Source of the DNA: Sediminibacterium ginsengisoli
GTDB taxonomy: Bacteria; Bacteroidota; Bacteroidia; Chitinophagales; Chitinophagaceae
Assembly: GCA_943324415.2 (NCBI GenBank)
Contig: CALPLN020000023.1
Location: forward strand, 1 to 15,774
Length of the DNA: 15,774 nt
Reading direction: 5' to 3'
The position numbers and the translations under genes were made by a program. Numbering within the stretch: the stretch's first letter is position 1; the number at the start of each line of letters is the position of its first letter. Below, in pieces: positions 7,652 through 15,652 of this stretch. The notes beneath the pieces were generated by a model. The model saw only the letters and a program-made list of their open reading frames with translations. It ran no database searches and was not told the DNA's origin.

Positions 7652-8185
7652 ATGAAAACAAGAATGATCGCCCTATTGGTAGCCTGTTTCGTCCTTTTAC
7701 AAGTGCAAGCACAGAAAGTATATAGTACTAAATCGGCCACAGTTAGATTCGTTGCTGTGGATGACAATGACATAGATGCAACCAATAAAAAAGCAGTTAG
7801 TCGTCTAGAAACCAATGGCAAATTGAGCTTCATCATGCTGATGAAGGACTTCAGTTTTGACATGGAGACGATGCAAGAACATTTTAATGAGGAATACGTC
7901 GAATCAGATAAATTCCCTCGTGGTTTTTTCAATGGACAAATTACCAATATCAAATCTGTCAATTTTGCTAAAGACGGCAAATATCCAGTCATTGTGAAAG
8001 GCAATATGCAGGTACATGGCGTCAATAAAGCGATCCAGACAAATGGCGTGATAGAAATTATAAAAGGATTGCCAAAGGCTAGTGCTAAGTTTACAGTCAC
8101 CCTAAAAGATTTTGGTATTGGTGGGGTTCTCATTAAAATGGTAGCAGATAAAGTGGATATAGAAGTGACGGCTAGCTTCCAATAG
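7652..8185 (+). CDS. Secreted YceI-family protein
   Basis: This is a 177-residue lipocalin-like protein of the YceI family, whose known members bind polyisoprenoid or similar lipids in a beta barrel. A signal peptide is clear: MKTR, then a hydrophobic core (MIALLVACFVLLQ), with probable cleavage after VQA at about residue 20. The mature part shows the family landmarks: the 'FSFDMETMQEHFNEEYVESD' helix region (68-87), KFPRGFFNGQI, a strand pair around GNMQVHGVNKAI, and the final strands FTVTLKDFGI and KVDIEVTASF. It is expected in the periplasm, with a lipid ligand that cannot be predicted. It has its own promoter candidate and a following terminator, so it looks like a single-gene unit. Family call is confident, role is not. 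Confidence 0.9.
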   Translation: MKTRMIALLVACFVLLQVQAQKVYSTKSATVRFVAVDDNDIDATNKKAVSRLETNGKLSFIMLMKDFSFDMETMQEHFNEEYVESDKFPRGFFNGQITNIKSVNFAKDGKYPVIVKGNMQVHGVNKAIQTNGVIEIIKGLPKASAKFTVTLKDFGIGGVLIKMVADKVDIEVTASFQ

Positions 8186-8186
8186 C

Positions 8187-8210
8187 AGCCATATCCAATG
8201 GCTTTATTTT
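8187..8210 (+). terminator. Intrinsic terminator after the YceI gene
   Basis: Stem arms AGCCAT (8187-8192) and ATGGCT (8198-8203) surround a five-base loop and are followed at once by TTATTTT. The structure begins one base after the YceI stop codon. The stem is short but the following T-rich tract makes it the best terminator candidate in the window. Confidence 0.5.
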
Positions 8211-8372
8211 GGCCATCATTCATTTGTATCCTATCTTCGCTGCGCAACAGCAGGAGGATTTGTTTATTGTTCAACCTGCCATCCGAAAGGAGAAAAGAAC
8301 TAATAAACGGTACACTTATCGCCCCCCTACTTCTTTTCCTATTGGATGCTGCATAAAATTTAATGTAGTATT
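8211..8372 (+). promoter_or_regulatory. Leader and presumed promoter region of the metH pair
   Basis: These 162 bases lie between the YceI terminator and the first metH gene. They must hold the promoter, but I see no TAnnTTTG box. I looked for the conserved elements of cobalamin and SAM riboswitches, which often control metH, and did not recognise any. A possible 5-bp stem (GCAGG at 8250-8254 with CCTGC at 8275-8279) has a 20-base loop and is not convincing. Confidence 0.35.
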
Positions 8373-9386
8373 ATGTCAATTAAAGAAGCTTTACAAGAAC
8401 GAATTTTAGTGATCGATGGCGCCATGGGTACCATGATTCAACGTCATAAGTTAACGGAAGAAGATTACCGTGGAACCAGATTTGCGAATTGGCATTCAGA
8501 TGTCAAAGGCAACAATGACCTTTTATGTATCACCCAGCCTGATATCATAACTGGCATCCATTTACAATACTTAGAAGCAGGTGCAGATATTATCGAAACC
8601 AACACCTTCAGTAGCACATCGATTGCTATGGCAGACTATGATATGCAAGAACTTGCTTACGAACTCAATGTAGCTGCAGCAAAATGTGTACAAAATGCCA
8701 TCCAACAATACAAAGCAAAAAATCCCAATAGCACTGAAAAATTCATTGCAGGATCTATAGGGCCATTGAATAAAACATTAAGTCTTTCTCCTGACGTGAA
8801 CAATCCAGGATATCGCGCCGTTACATTTGACGAAGTCGTAATCGCTTATACAGAGCAGATTCGTGGATTGGTTGACGGTGGTGTAGACGTATTATTGGTT
8901 GAAACCATCTTTGATACCTTAAATGCCAAAGCGGCCATCTTTGCTATCAAAGAATATTTCAGAAGTATAGGACAACCAGAATTACCGATCATGATTAGTG
9001 GTACCATTACGGATGCATCTGGTAGAACATTAAGTGGACAAACATTAGAAGCGTTTTATACGTCGGTAGCACACGCCAAACCTTTGAGTGTGGGATTGAA
9101 CTGCGCATTAGGTGCACAAGAAATGCGTGCACATATCGAGGAACTTTCACAAATTGCCACTTGTTACACATCGGCATATCCCAATGCTGGATTGCCCAAT
9201 GCCATGGGTGAATATGACGAAGCACCGCATCAAACTGCACACTTTATTGAGGAATGGGCGAAAAATAAATTTGTAAATATTGTTGGAGGATGTTGTGGTA
9301 CGACCCCAGATCATATCAAACATATGGCGGACAATGTACGCACCATTCAGCCAAGAAATTTACCCATTGTAGATAAAACTATTTAA
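8373..9386 (+). CDS. metH: Methionine synthase, homocysteine-binding subunit (split MetH, N-terminal part)
   Basis: This 337-residue protein corresponds to the first module of cobalamin-dependent methionine synthase, which binds and activates homocysteine at a zinc ion. The N-terminal ILVIDGAMGTMIQ and IIETNTF motifs are typical of the homocysteine S-methyltransferase barrel. The zinc ligands are present: C244 in GLNCALG and C307-C308 in GGCCGTTP. The protein stops just after this module, where a full-length MetH would continue into the folate domain. That domain is in the next gene, only 4 bp downstream, so both are almost certainly co-transcribed and co-translated as partners. An intact start and clean C-terminus argue against a recent frameshift. 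A stand-alone homocysteine or S-methylmethionine methyltransferase (MmuM-like) is the alternative, but the adjacency makes it unlikely. Confidence 0.93.
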   Translation: MSIKEALQERILVIDGAMGTMIQRHKLTEEDYRGTRFANWHSDVKGNNDLLCITQPDIITGIHLQYLEAGADIIETNTFSSTSIAMADYDMQELAYELNVAAAKCVQNAIQQYKAKNPNSTEKFIAGSIGPLNKTLSLSPDVNNPGYRAVTFDEVVIAYTEQIRGLVDGGVDVLLVETIFDTLNAKAAIFAIKEYFRSIGQPELPIMISGTITDASGRTLSGQTLEAFYTSVAHAKPLSVGLNCALGAQEMRAHIEELSQIATCYTSAYPNAGLPNAMGEYDEAPHQTAHFIEEWAKNKFVNIVGGCCGTTPDHIKHMADNVRTIQPRNLPIVDKTI

Positions 9387-9390
9387 GATT

Positions 9391-12123
9391 ATGAGCGATC
9401 AACCAATACATATTAAGCCTTTTTTAAGATTAGCAGGATTAGAGCCTTTAGTGATTCGTCCAGAAACCAATTTTGTGAACGTTGGAGAAAGAACCAATGT
9501 CACAGGATCTAAAAAGTTTGCCCGTTTAATTAAGGAAAATAAATATGAAGAAGCCTTGTCTGTTGCACGTCAACAAGTAGAAAATGGCGCTCAGATTATT
9601 GACGTCAATATGGACGACGCTTTGCTAGAGGGCGTCAAAGCGATGACCACCTATTTGAATTTATTGCAGAGCGAACCAGACATTGCAAAAATTCCCGTCA
9701 TGATTGATAGTTCTAAATTTGAAATCATAGAGGCAGGATTGAAATGTGTACAGGGAAAATGTATTGTGAACTCCATTTCTATGAAAGAAGGAGAAGCCAA
9801 GTTCATAGAGCAAGCGCATATCTGCAAGGCGTATGGCGCTGCTGTGATTGTTATGGCCTTTGACGAAGTGGGACAAGCGGATACCGAAGCAAGGAAGGTT
9901 GAAATTTGCTCACGCGCCTACAAAATATTAGTAGAACAGGTTGGCTTTGATCCAGAAGACATCATTTTCGACCCCAATATTTTTGCAGTTGCCACAGGTA
10001 TCGAAGAGCATAATAATTATGCAGTAGATTTCATAAATGCAACAAGAGAAATTAAAGCAAGGATGCCATTGGCAAAAGTGAGTGGTGGTGTATCGAATGT
10101 GTCTTTTTCATTTAGAGGAAACGATGCAGTAAGAGAAGCAATCCATGCTGTGTTTTTATACCATGCAGTGCAAGCAGGAATGGATATGGGTATTGTCAAT
10201 GCAGGTCAATTGATTGTATTTGATGAGATTGAACCTGAATTAAAGCGACTTTGTGAGGATGTGATCTTGAATCAAAACAATGATGAGAACCAAGCTACCG
10301 AAGCATTGATTCAATATGCAGATGCATTAAAAGCAAAAGGCGAAGATGCCGGACAAGTTGCAGATGCCAATAGTAAAAAACTAGCATGGAGGTCTGGCAC
10401 TGTCCAAGAAAGATTAGCGCATTCATTGATCAATGGGATTACCGATTTCATAGATGCAGATACAGAAGAAGCAAGATTACAATATAGTGCTCCATTAGAA
10501 GTGATCGAAGGACCATTGATGGCAGGTATGAATCAAGTAGGTGATTTATTTGGTGCGGGTAAAATGTTCTTACCGCAAGTGGTGAAAAGTGCAAGGGTAA
10601 TGAAAAAGAGCGTGGCTGTATTGACGCCGTTTATCGAAGCTGAAAAAGAAAGATTAAAAAATGCATCCGCAGATCCGAATGGTCAAACAAAAGGACCTGC
10701 TAAAATATTATTGGCCACTGTAAAAGGTGATGTACATGATATTGGGAAAAATATAGTAGGTGTTGTATTGGGCTGTAATGGATATGAAATCATAGATATC
10801 GGTGTGATGGTTCCTGCAGATAAGATTCTTGCAGAAGCAGAAAAACACCAAGTAGATATCATTGGATTAAGTGGATTGATTACCCCATCGCTTGACGAGA
10901 TGGTCTACATCGCCAAGGAAATGAAACGTCGTGGCATGAACATTCCATTGATGATTGGAGGAGCAACGACTTCTAGAATGCATACTGCGGTTAAAATAGC
11001 ACCAGAATACAATGATGGTGTAATTCATGTACTAGATGCATCGAGAAGTGTCACAGTTGCTGGCTCTTTATTGAATAAAGAAGCAAAAGGTCCTTTCTTA
11101 GCAGAACTTGAAAAAGCATACACGCAATTAAAATCTGACTTTGACAATAAAAAAACAGTAAAACAAAGTATTCCTTATTTAACTGCACTAGAAAATAAAG
11201 TAGCAATTGATTGGAGTGGATTTGAAGCCACTACGCCAAGTTTTACTGGTAATAAAGCCATTGAAATTACAGATCTTTCCGTTCTAGTGGATTATATCGA
11301 CTGGAAACCTTTCTTTATTGCATGGGAGTTACATGGTAATTTCCCAGCCATTTTAACAGACCAAGTGGTAGGTGAAGTCGCTAGCAAGCTTTATCAGGAT
11401 GCACAAGATTTATTGCAAAAGATTATTGCAGAAAATTGGTTAACTGCAAAAGCTGCAGTTGGTTTTTGGCCAGCAAAATCTGTTGAAGACGATGTGATTG
11501 TGACGGATGGAACAAATGAGGTGGACTTGCATTTCCTAAGACAACAAGCTAAAAAAGCAGCAGGCCAACCGAACTTTTCATTAGCAGATTTTATTTGCCC
11601 TGCCACTGAAAATAAAGCAGATTATATTGGTGCATTTGCAGTGACCATTCATGGGATCGAAAAACACATCAAAGCCTTTGAAGCCAATTTAGACGACTAC
11701 AATAAAATTATCTTACAAGCATTGGCAGATCGTTTAGCGGAGGCCTTTGCTGAATACTTACATGCAAAAACCAGGAGAGAATTTTGGGGCTATGCCAAAG
11801 ATGAGCAGCTAGATAACGAGGCCTTGATACAAGAAAATTATATAGGCATTCGTCCAGCACCAGGCTATCCTGCTTGTCCAGACCATACAGAAAAATACAG
11901 CTTATTTAACTTACTGAACGCGGAGCAACACACCGGCATCAGCTTAACTGAAAGTTTAGCCATGTATCCAGCATCAAGTGTGTGCGGATGGTATTTTGCA
12001 CATCCTCAGAGTCAGTATTTTGGTTTAGGAAAAATTCAGCAAGATCAAGTGGTAGATTATACAAAAAGGAAAAAACAAACTTTAGAATATATCACTAAGT
12101 GGTTACAGCCAGTGATTGACTAA
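9391..12123 (+). CDS. metH: Methionine synthase, folate-, B12- and AdoMet-binding subunit (split MetH, C-terminal part)
   Basis: This 910-residue protein carries the remaining modules of cobalamin-dependent methionine synthase and transfers the methyl group from methyl-tetrahydrofolate through methylcobalamin to homocysteine. The pterin-binding barrel begins near residue 28 (NVGERTNVTGSKKF), with DVNMD at 71-75 and MIDSSK at 104-109. The helical cap lies at about 330-425. The B12 domain has DVHDIGKN at 447-454, with His449 as the lower cobalt ligand, plus GLSGLITPSLDEM (492-504) and IGGATTS (522-528). The activation domain has DWKPFFIAWELHG (637-649) and RPAPGYPACPDHTEK (821-835), which binds S-adenosylmethionine during reductive reactivation. 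All modules look intact; only the homocysteine module is missing and is supplied by the preceding gene. Its stop codon overlaps that of the convergent LOG gene. Confidence 0.96.
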   Translation: MSDQPIHIKPFLRLAGLEPLVIRPETNFVNVGERTNVTGSKKFARLIKENKYEEALSVARQQVENGAQIIDVNMDDALLEGVKAMTTYLNLLQSEPDIAKIPVMIDSSKFEIIEAGLKCVQGKCIVNSISMKEGEAKFIEQAHICKAYGAAVIVMAFDEVGQADTEARKVEICSRAYKILVEQVGFDPEDIIFDPNIFAVATGIEEHNNYAVDFINATREIKARMPLAKVSGGVSNVSFSFRGNDAVREAIHAVFLYHAVQAGMDMGIVNAGQLIVFDEIEPELKRLCEDVILNQNNDENQATEALIQYADALKAKGEDAGQVADANSKKLAWRSGTVQERLAHSLINGITDFIDADTEEARLQYSAPLEVIEGPLMAGMNQVGDLFGAGKMFLPQVVKSARVMKKSVAVLTPFIEAEKERLKNASADPNGQTKGPAKILLATVKGDVHDIGKNIVGVVLGCNGYEIIDIGVMVPADKILAEAEKHQVDIIGLSGLITPSLDEMVYIAKEMKRRGMNIPLMIGGATTSRMHTAVKIAPEYNDGVIHVLDASRSVTVAGSLLNKEAKGPFLAELEKAYTQLKSDFDNKKTVKQSIPYLTALENKVAIDWSGFEATTPSFTGNKAIEITDLSVLVDYIDWKPFFIAWELHGNFPAILTDQVVGEVASKLYQDAQDLLQKIIAENWLTAKAAVGFWPAKSVEDDVIVTDGTNEVDLHFLRQQAKKAAGQPNFSLADFICPATENKADYIGAFAVTIHGIEKHIKAFEANLDDYNKIILQALADRLAEAFAEYLHAKTRREFWGYAKDEQLDNEALIQENYIGIRPAPGYPACPDHTEKYSLFNLLNAEQHTGISLTESLAMYPASSVCGWYFAHPQSQYFGLGKIQQDQVVDYTKRKKQTLEYITKWLQPVID

Positions 12124-12869
12124 ACCTTTTCAAATAACCACCAGAAGCGCTTTCTAGGTTTTACGACATAGTTTCTGCGAACATACTTGCTAATGTGTTC
12201 GATGGCCTCGTCACAATTATCCGTGAATAAGATAAAGTCTTTATCTTCTGGAGAAATGGTACCTGCCTCGATCATATGATCCATCCAATGCATAAAAGGC
12301 TCGTGATAGTCCTTGCCCATCACTACAATTGGAAAATCATTGATTACTTTAGTTTGCGCTAAAGTAAGGGTTTCAAAAAATTCATCCTGGGTACCAAAGC
12401 CACCTGGCATAATCACAAAAGCATAAGAATACTTAACCAACAACACTTTTCTGATAAAGAAAAAGCTAAACGTAATCGACTTTTGAACAAATGGATTTGG
12501 CTCTTGCTCAAACGGTAATTTAATATTACATCCTATCGATTTCCCCCCGTTTTCAAATGCCCCTCGATTGGCTGCTTCCATAATACCAGGTCCACCTCCA
12601 GTCATGGTCACGAAACCTAGTTCCGCAATTTTTTGACCCATTTTTCTAGCTTGTTCATAGTAAGGATGATCTTCTTTGAATCTAGCAGAACCAAATACGG
12701 TAATACAAGGTCCAATAAAATGCAACGCTCTAAAGCCCCTGATGAATTCAAAGAAGATTTGAAGCGCAAATTTAAACTCATTGATCCTTGGCTTTGGACC
12801 ATCTAATTCAAAATGTTTTAGCGCGGGAATAATCCTACGTTTATGTGCCGACTTAGTGGATGTTTGCAT
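12120..12869 (-). CDS. LOG family (TIGR00730) Rossmann-fold nucleotide hydrolase
   Basis: This 249-residue protein belongs to the 'lysine decarboxylase-like' LOG family. Its members cleave nucleoside 5'-monophosphates to base and ribose 5-phosphate; the original decarboxylase label is mistaken. The two signature motifs are present: GGGPGIMEAANRGA at 91-104 and PGGFGTQDEFFE at 155-166, which contain the nucleotide-binding glycines and the catalytic glutamate (E163). The N-terminal 50 residues are an extension beyond the short (about 190-residue) cytokinin-activating LOG proteins. A basic, aromatic C-terminal tail (PRKRFWWLFEKV) is also extra. There is no signal peptide, so it is cytosolic. Whether its natural substrate is a purine monophosphate or a modified one cannot be told. 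It converges on metH with a 4-bp overlap. Confidence 0.92.
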   Translation of the reverse strand: MQTSTKSAHKRRIIPALKHFELDGPKPRINEFKFALQIFFEFIRGFRALHFIGPCITVFGSARFKEDHPYYEQARKMGQKIAELGFVTMTGGGPGIMEAANRGAFENGGKSIGCNIKLPFEQEPNPFVQKSITFSFFFIRKVLLVKYSYAFVIMPGGFGTQDEFFETLTLAQTKVINDFPIVVMGKDYHEPFMHWMDHMIEAGTISPEDKDFILFTDNCDEAIEHISKYVRRNYVVKPRKRFWWLFEKV

Positions 12870-12964
12870 AAGAATAATGAACTTTTAACGTATATGAAGT
12901 TATATAAAATAGGTATTAAACGCCTAAATCAACTAAATTTGACTACTCAATTTGAACCTGCTAA
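12870..12964. promoter_or_regulatory. 95-bp divergent promoter region between the LOG gene and the secreted-protein gene
   Basis: Both flanking genes start from this gap. On the plus strand TAAATTTG at 12934-12941 matches the TAnnTTTG -7 box and leaves 23 bp to the ATG at 12965, a plausible leader. No TTTG lies at the usual -33 position. On the minus strand I see no clear box. A short interrupted dyad (TAGG at 12910-12913, CCTA at 12923-12926) is noted without weight. Confidence 0.4.
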
Positions 12965-14341
12965 ATGAAAAACAGTTTTTACTTTTTAAGTTTACTATGC
13001 GCGCAATGCCTTTGTCTAGCTACATTTGGTCAGTCTAAAAAAGTTGTATTTGAACAAGTTCAAATGTACTCAAGTATTCGTCCAGAAGGAAAATATTGGC
13101 ACCCCTCCGCAACACAAGTTCAGGCTTTTACAAATATATTGGATTCTGCACTTTTTACACCTTTGCAACTTCAAACTGATATAAGCTTTCCAACTAGCGT
13201 TAAAATTTTAACCAAATCAAATCAAATTGGGAAGCTAGTCATCGATTGGAGTAAAAGCAACTCATCCCCTTTTCATGCCTATTTAGAAATTTACGAATTG
13301 CAGCCAGAACAAACTTTCGGCAATGCAATGGTCAATATCGTTATACCCAAAAAAGACAGTATTCAATCCACTTGGTTTTTAACCTGTACGATCTTAGATG
13401 AAAATAAAACACCTGTTTTTCAAAAGACGATCTTAATGGGCATGATTCCGATTGCTAGCCAAGGGATTGGTTATCCTATCAATGTACCTATCACTACCCC
13501 TAAAAGTTTATTCAAAGCCTTGCAATCTGGTATCAGCTATTTTAACAAAGAAGGAGAAGATTTAGAATACATAGAGGCTAAAGTGCCAATCAGTTTTGCT
13601 ACAGATAATTTCACCATGCCGTTATTACAAGCTAAGCCAAGAATTCCTGTGGATACAAGCAAAGGCTTTATTCAGTTTACGCAAAATAATACTCGGGTTT
13701 TTCTTAGGACGCCTAGTGCCATCATGCAAAAAATAGACACAAAAGACAAAACGATTAGAAATCCTTTTTATACTATTTTACCTGAGATCAAAAAAAGAAC
13801 AAGCACTTTATTCAAAGAATATTATCAAGCTATACAGCCTTTAAGGAACGTTAGTGAAAATAAAGATTATACACTGGAGACCTATCTTGAATTTAACCCA
13901 ATGATTGATCCCGAATTACGCGCAACGCCTCCAATCAGATTTCTGCCAGACAGTTTACATAAAATATATGCCGACACTACTTTAATCGGAAAATTTAAGG
14001 TGATTGAGCAGCCCTCTAATCCAGGATGGATGTACAATTCAAACGAAATTTATAACGGTTATGATTCTACTTCACGTTATAAATTAAATAGCAACTATCC
14101 AAAAGGGGTTGTCTTATTATCAAAATCAATCGAAGGAACTATCGGGAAGGATGCCTTTAAAATTATTTTTAACAATGATATTGACGTTAAAATAATTTAC
14201 TTGAACAATGTTGCAATCATGGCCACTCAAGGAAGAAACAAACCCAATTATATTATCCCAATACAACAGGTGGAGCAACCATCCATCTCTTCCCTTTTAC
14301 TGTTGATGGCGTATAGTGAAATTTTTCAATCTCCAAATTAA
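12965..14341 (+). CDS. Unrecognised secreted protein
   Basis: I do not recognise the family of this 458-residue protein. It has a clear signal peptide: MKNS, a hydrophobic core (FYFLSLLCAQCLCLATF), and a likely type I cleavage after about residue 22 (TFGQ). Three cysteines occur in the signal region (residues 12, 16 and 18), but none sits in a convincing lipobox. The mature part appears to be mixed strands and loops, rich in Asn, Gln, Ser and Thr, with no repeated unit and no internal membrane segment. A stretch around 'FLPDSLHKIYADTTLIGKF' and the later 'GYDSTSRYKLNSNYPKGV' might mark a second domain. The codon pattern resembles its neighbours and the reading frame is long and uninterrupted, so it is a real gene. 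It is the first gene of a tight group, 6 bp before exonuclease III. Periplasmic or surface location is inferred. Confidence 0.8.
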   Translation: MKNSFYFLSLLCAQCLCLATFGQSKKVVFEQVQMYSSIRPEGKYWHPSATQVQAFTNILDSALFTPLQLQTDISFPTSVKILTKSNQIGKLVIDWSKSNSSPFHAYLEIYELQPEQTFGNAMVNIVIPKKDSIQSTWFLTCTILDENKTPVFQKTILMGMIPIASQGIGYPINVPITTPKSLFKALQSGISYFNKEGEDLEYIEAKVPISFATDNFTMPLLQAKPRIPVDTSKGFIQFTQNNTRVFLRTPSAIMQKIDTKDKTIRNPFYTILPEIKKRTSTLFKEYYQAIQPLRNVSENKDYTLETYLEFNPMIDPELRATPPIRFLPDSLHKIYADTTLIGKFKVIEQPSNPGWMYNSNEIYNGYDSTSRYKLNSNYPKGVVLLSKSIEGTIGKDAFKIIFNNDIDVKIIYLNNVAIMATQGRNKPNYIIPIQQVEQPSISSLLLLMAYSEIFQSPN

Positions 14342-14347
14342 GCATCC

Positions 14348-15118
14348 ATGCGTGTAGTGAGTTATAATGTGAATGGTATTAGAGCCGCCATAAAAAAGGG
14401 TTTGATAGAATGGCTAAAAGAATACCCAGTCGATATTTTGTGTGTGCAAGAAACAAAAGCGAGTAGCACCGATATTGACTTAAGTCTTTTTACCGATTTA
14501 GGATACCATATCGCTTGGTACCCTGCAGAAAAAAAGGGGTATAGTGGTGTGGCTGTATTTAGCAAAGAAAAACCTAGTCTTGTCGTACACGGCAATGGTC
14601 ATGGCATGAGCGATGCAGAGGGAAGGGTGATTAGAGTTGATTTTGGAGACCTTACAATTATCAATGCCTACTTCCCATCTGGAACAAGTGGGGACCTTAG
14701 ACAAGCCTATAAATACCAATGGCTAGAGGATTTTTATAGTTGGGTAGAAAACTTAAGAAAAGAAAGACCGAATATCATTGTAGCAGGAGATTATAATATT
14801 GCGCACAAAGAAATAGATATTCACGATCCTAAAGGCAATAAAAAATCATCTGGATTTTTGCCCGAAGAAAGGGCTTGGATGGATCAGTTTCTTGCAAACC
14901 ACTGGGTGGATAGTTTTAGACAAATTCATGAAGACACCATTGGTGCTTATTCTTGGTGGAGTCAAAGATTTCCCACTGTTAGATTGCAAAACAAAGGTTG
15001 GAGAATTGATTATCTTTGTACCACCAAGACATTGGCCACTAAAATTAAAGACGCCTTTATCCTTCCTGATGTAAAACATAGTGACCATTGCCCTATTGTT
15101 GTAGATTTAAAAAAATAA
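14348..15118 (+). CDS. xth: Exodeoxyribonuclease III / AP endonuclease
   Basis: This 256-residue enzyme of the endonuclease/exonuclease/phosphatase fold cuts DNA at abasic sites and trims 3' ends in base excision repair. Catalytic residues are in the expected order: N7 and N9 (SYNVNGIRA), E35 (VQETKA), Y108 (NAYFPSG), D148 and N150 (AGDYNIAH), W218 and D221 (GWRIDYL), and the D246-H247 pair (KHSDHCP). Length and motif order match the ExoIII (XthA) family, and the start at 14348 places the first strand (MRVVSYNVNG) exactly at the N-terminus as usual. It is cytosolic. It lies 6 bp after the secreted-protein gene and 4 bp before the DUF4286 gene, so the three are probably one transcript, although their functions do not obviously connect. 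Confidence 0.96.
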   Translation: MRVVSYNVNGIRAAIKKGLIEWLKEYPVDILCVQETKASSTDIDLSLFTDLGYHIAWYPAEKKGYSGVAVFSKEKPSLVVHGNGHGMSDAEGRVIRVDFGDLTIINAYFPSGTSGDLRQAYKYQWLEDFYSWVENLRKERPNIIVAGDYNIAHKEIDIHDPKGNKKSSGFLPEERAWMDQFLANHWVDSFRQIHEDTIGAYSWWSQRFPTVRLQNKGWRIDYLCTTKTLATKIKDAFILPDVKHSDHCPIVVDLKK

Positions 15119-15122
15119 ATCC

Positions 15123-15425
15123 ATGTTCGTATCCAATATTAGTTTTCAAGTAGACCCTGCCATTGAATCAGCCTGGCTAGACTGGGTGAAGCAAAGCTTT
15201 ATACCCAACTGTCTTGCTACAGACTGTTTTTTGGAACATCAACTCTATCAATTAGACCTTGCGGCAGATCAACCTCCCACCTATACCCTTCAATTATTTA
15301 GTAAAAGGGCAGAACAATTGGCCGAATTTCAGGAAAAACACGCAGAAACACTCCTTTTTAGCGTCACCGAACGATGGGGAGAGCAGTGTTTTCACTTTAA
15401 CACAAGCATGAAAATTGTGAATTGA
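15123..15425 (+). CDS. DUF4286 family protein
   Basis: This is a 100-residue cytosolic protein matching the DUF4286 pattern found mainly in Bacteroidota: a first strand (VSNISFQVDPAI), a helix beginning 'ESAWLDWVKQSFIPNCLAT', then strands with a central tyrosine and glutamine (YTLQLFS), a helix (AEQLAEFQEKHAETL), and a final RWGEQCFHFNTSMKIV segment. The pattern suggests a small ferredoxin-like alpha/beta fold of the antibiotic-biosynthesis-monooxygenase type, but that is inference and there is no known function. It starts 4 bp after the exonuclease III stop, so it is probably co-transcribed with it. Family call is from recognition of the sequence pattern only. Confidence 0.82.
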   Translation: MFVSNISFQVDPAIESAWLDWVKQSFIPNCLATDCFLEHQLYQLDLAADQPPTYTLQLFSKRAEQLAEFQEKHAETLLFSVTERWGEQCFHFNTSMKIVN

Positions 15426-15447
15426 TTGTGGATACCTGATGTCCCAA

Positions 15448-15499
15448 AACTCAATACTGGCTTCGTTTTAAATTTTTAAACCGCTGTAACTCAATGCTG
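15448..15499 (+). repeat. Two 12-bp direct repeats, 40 bp apart
   Basis: AACTCAATACTG at 15448-15459 and AACTCAATGCTG at 15488-15499 match at 11 of 12 positions. Their start-to-start distance is 40 bp, close to four helical turns, so a bound protein would meet both copies on the same face of the DNA. Between them lies an imperfect dyad, GTTTTAAA and TTTAAAC. Confidence 0.5.
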
Positions 15500-15530
15500 T
15501 AGGGCATTCTAGAAACGCAACCTGAAAATA

Positions 15531-15559
15531 GCCCCTAAATTGAAATGTTGTATTTGGGC
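15531..15559. repeat. Imperfect inverted repeat in the HU upstream gap
   Basis: GCCC-CT-AAAT (15531-15540) pairs with ATTTGGGC (15552-15559) apart from a two-base CT bulge, around an 11-base loop. It may fold in RNA from either strand. No T-run follows directly, so termination is doubtful. Confidence 0.35.
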
Positions 15560-15561
15560 GG

Positions 15562-15585
15562 AAAACCTTACTATTTAAGGGTTTT
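15562..15585 (+). terminator. Hairpin that may end the exonuclease III / DUF4286 transcript
   Basis: AAAACC (15562-15567) pairs with GGTTTT (15580-15585), extended inward by TT/AA around a one-base bulge. The right arm ends in four T residues, but the sequence then turns to AGTGG. It lies 136 bp after the DUF4286 stop. It is a weak terminator candidate that could work in either direction. Confidence 0.35.
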
Positions 15586-15644
15586 AGTGGAAAAATAAAA
15601 ATTAAAAAAAACAGTAAAATATTTTTTCGTTTCACAAAACCCAA

Positions 15645-15652
15645 TAAATTTG
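15645..15652 (+). promoter_or_regulatory. TAnnTTTG -7 box of the HU gene
   Basis: TAAATTTG matches the Bacteroidota -7 consensus and leaves a leader of roughly 25 bp to the ATG at 15685. A T-rich segment at 15622-15628 sits about where the -33 TTTG would be, though no exact TTTG is present. HU genes are highly expressed, so a clear -7 box here makes sense. Confidence 0.45.

Noticed and set aside
7348..8274. Open frame of 308 codons on the minus strand
   Set aside because: It lies antisense across the end of recR and the complete YceI gene, both of which have intact family motifs on the plus strand. The translated product is Ser/Thr/Leu-rich without any recognisable motif.
8209..8409. Possible small plus-strand gene of 66 codons before metH
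   Set aside because: It can only start at a TTG directly after the terminator stem, overlaps the first metH gene in another frame, and its product has no recognisable features despite a slightly hydrophobic start.
8373..9386. metH split as a frameshifted pseudogene
   Set aside because: Both halves have complete module sequences with natural ends and a new ATG 4 bp after the first stop, which is not what a single frameshift would leave.
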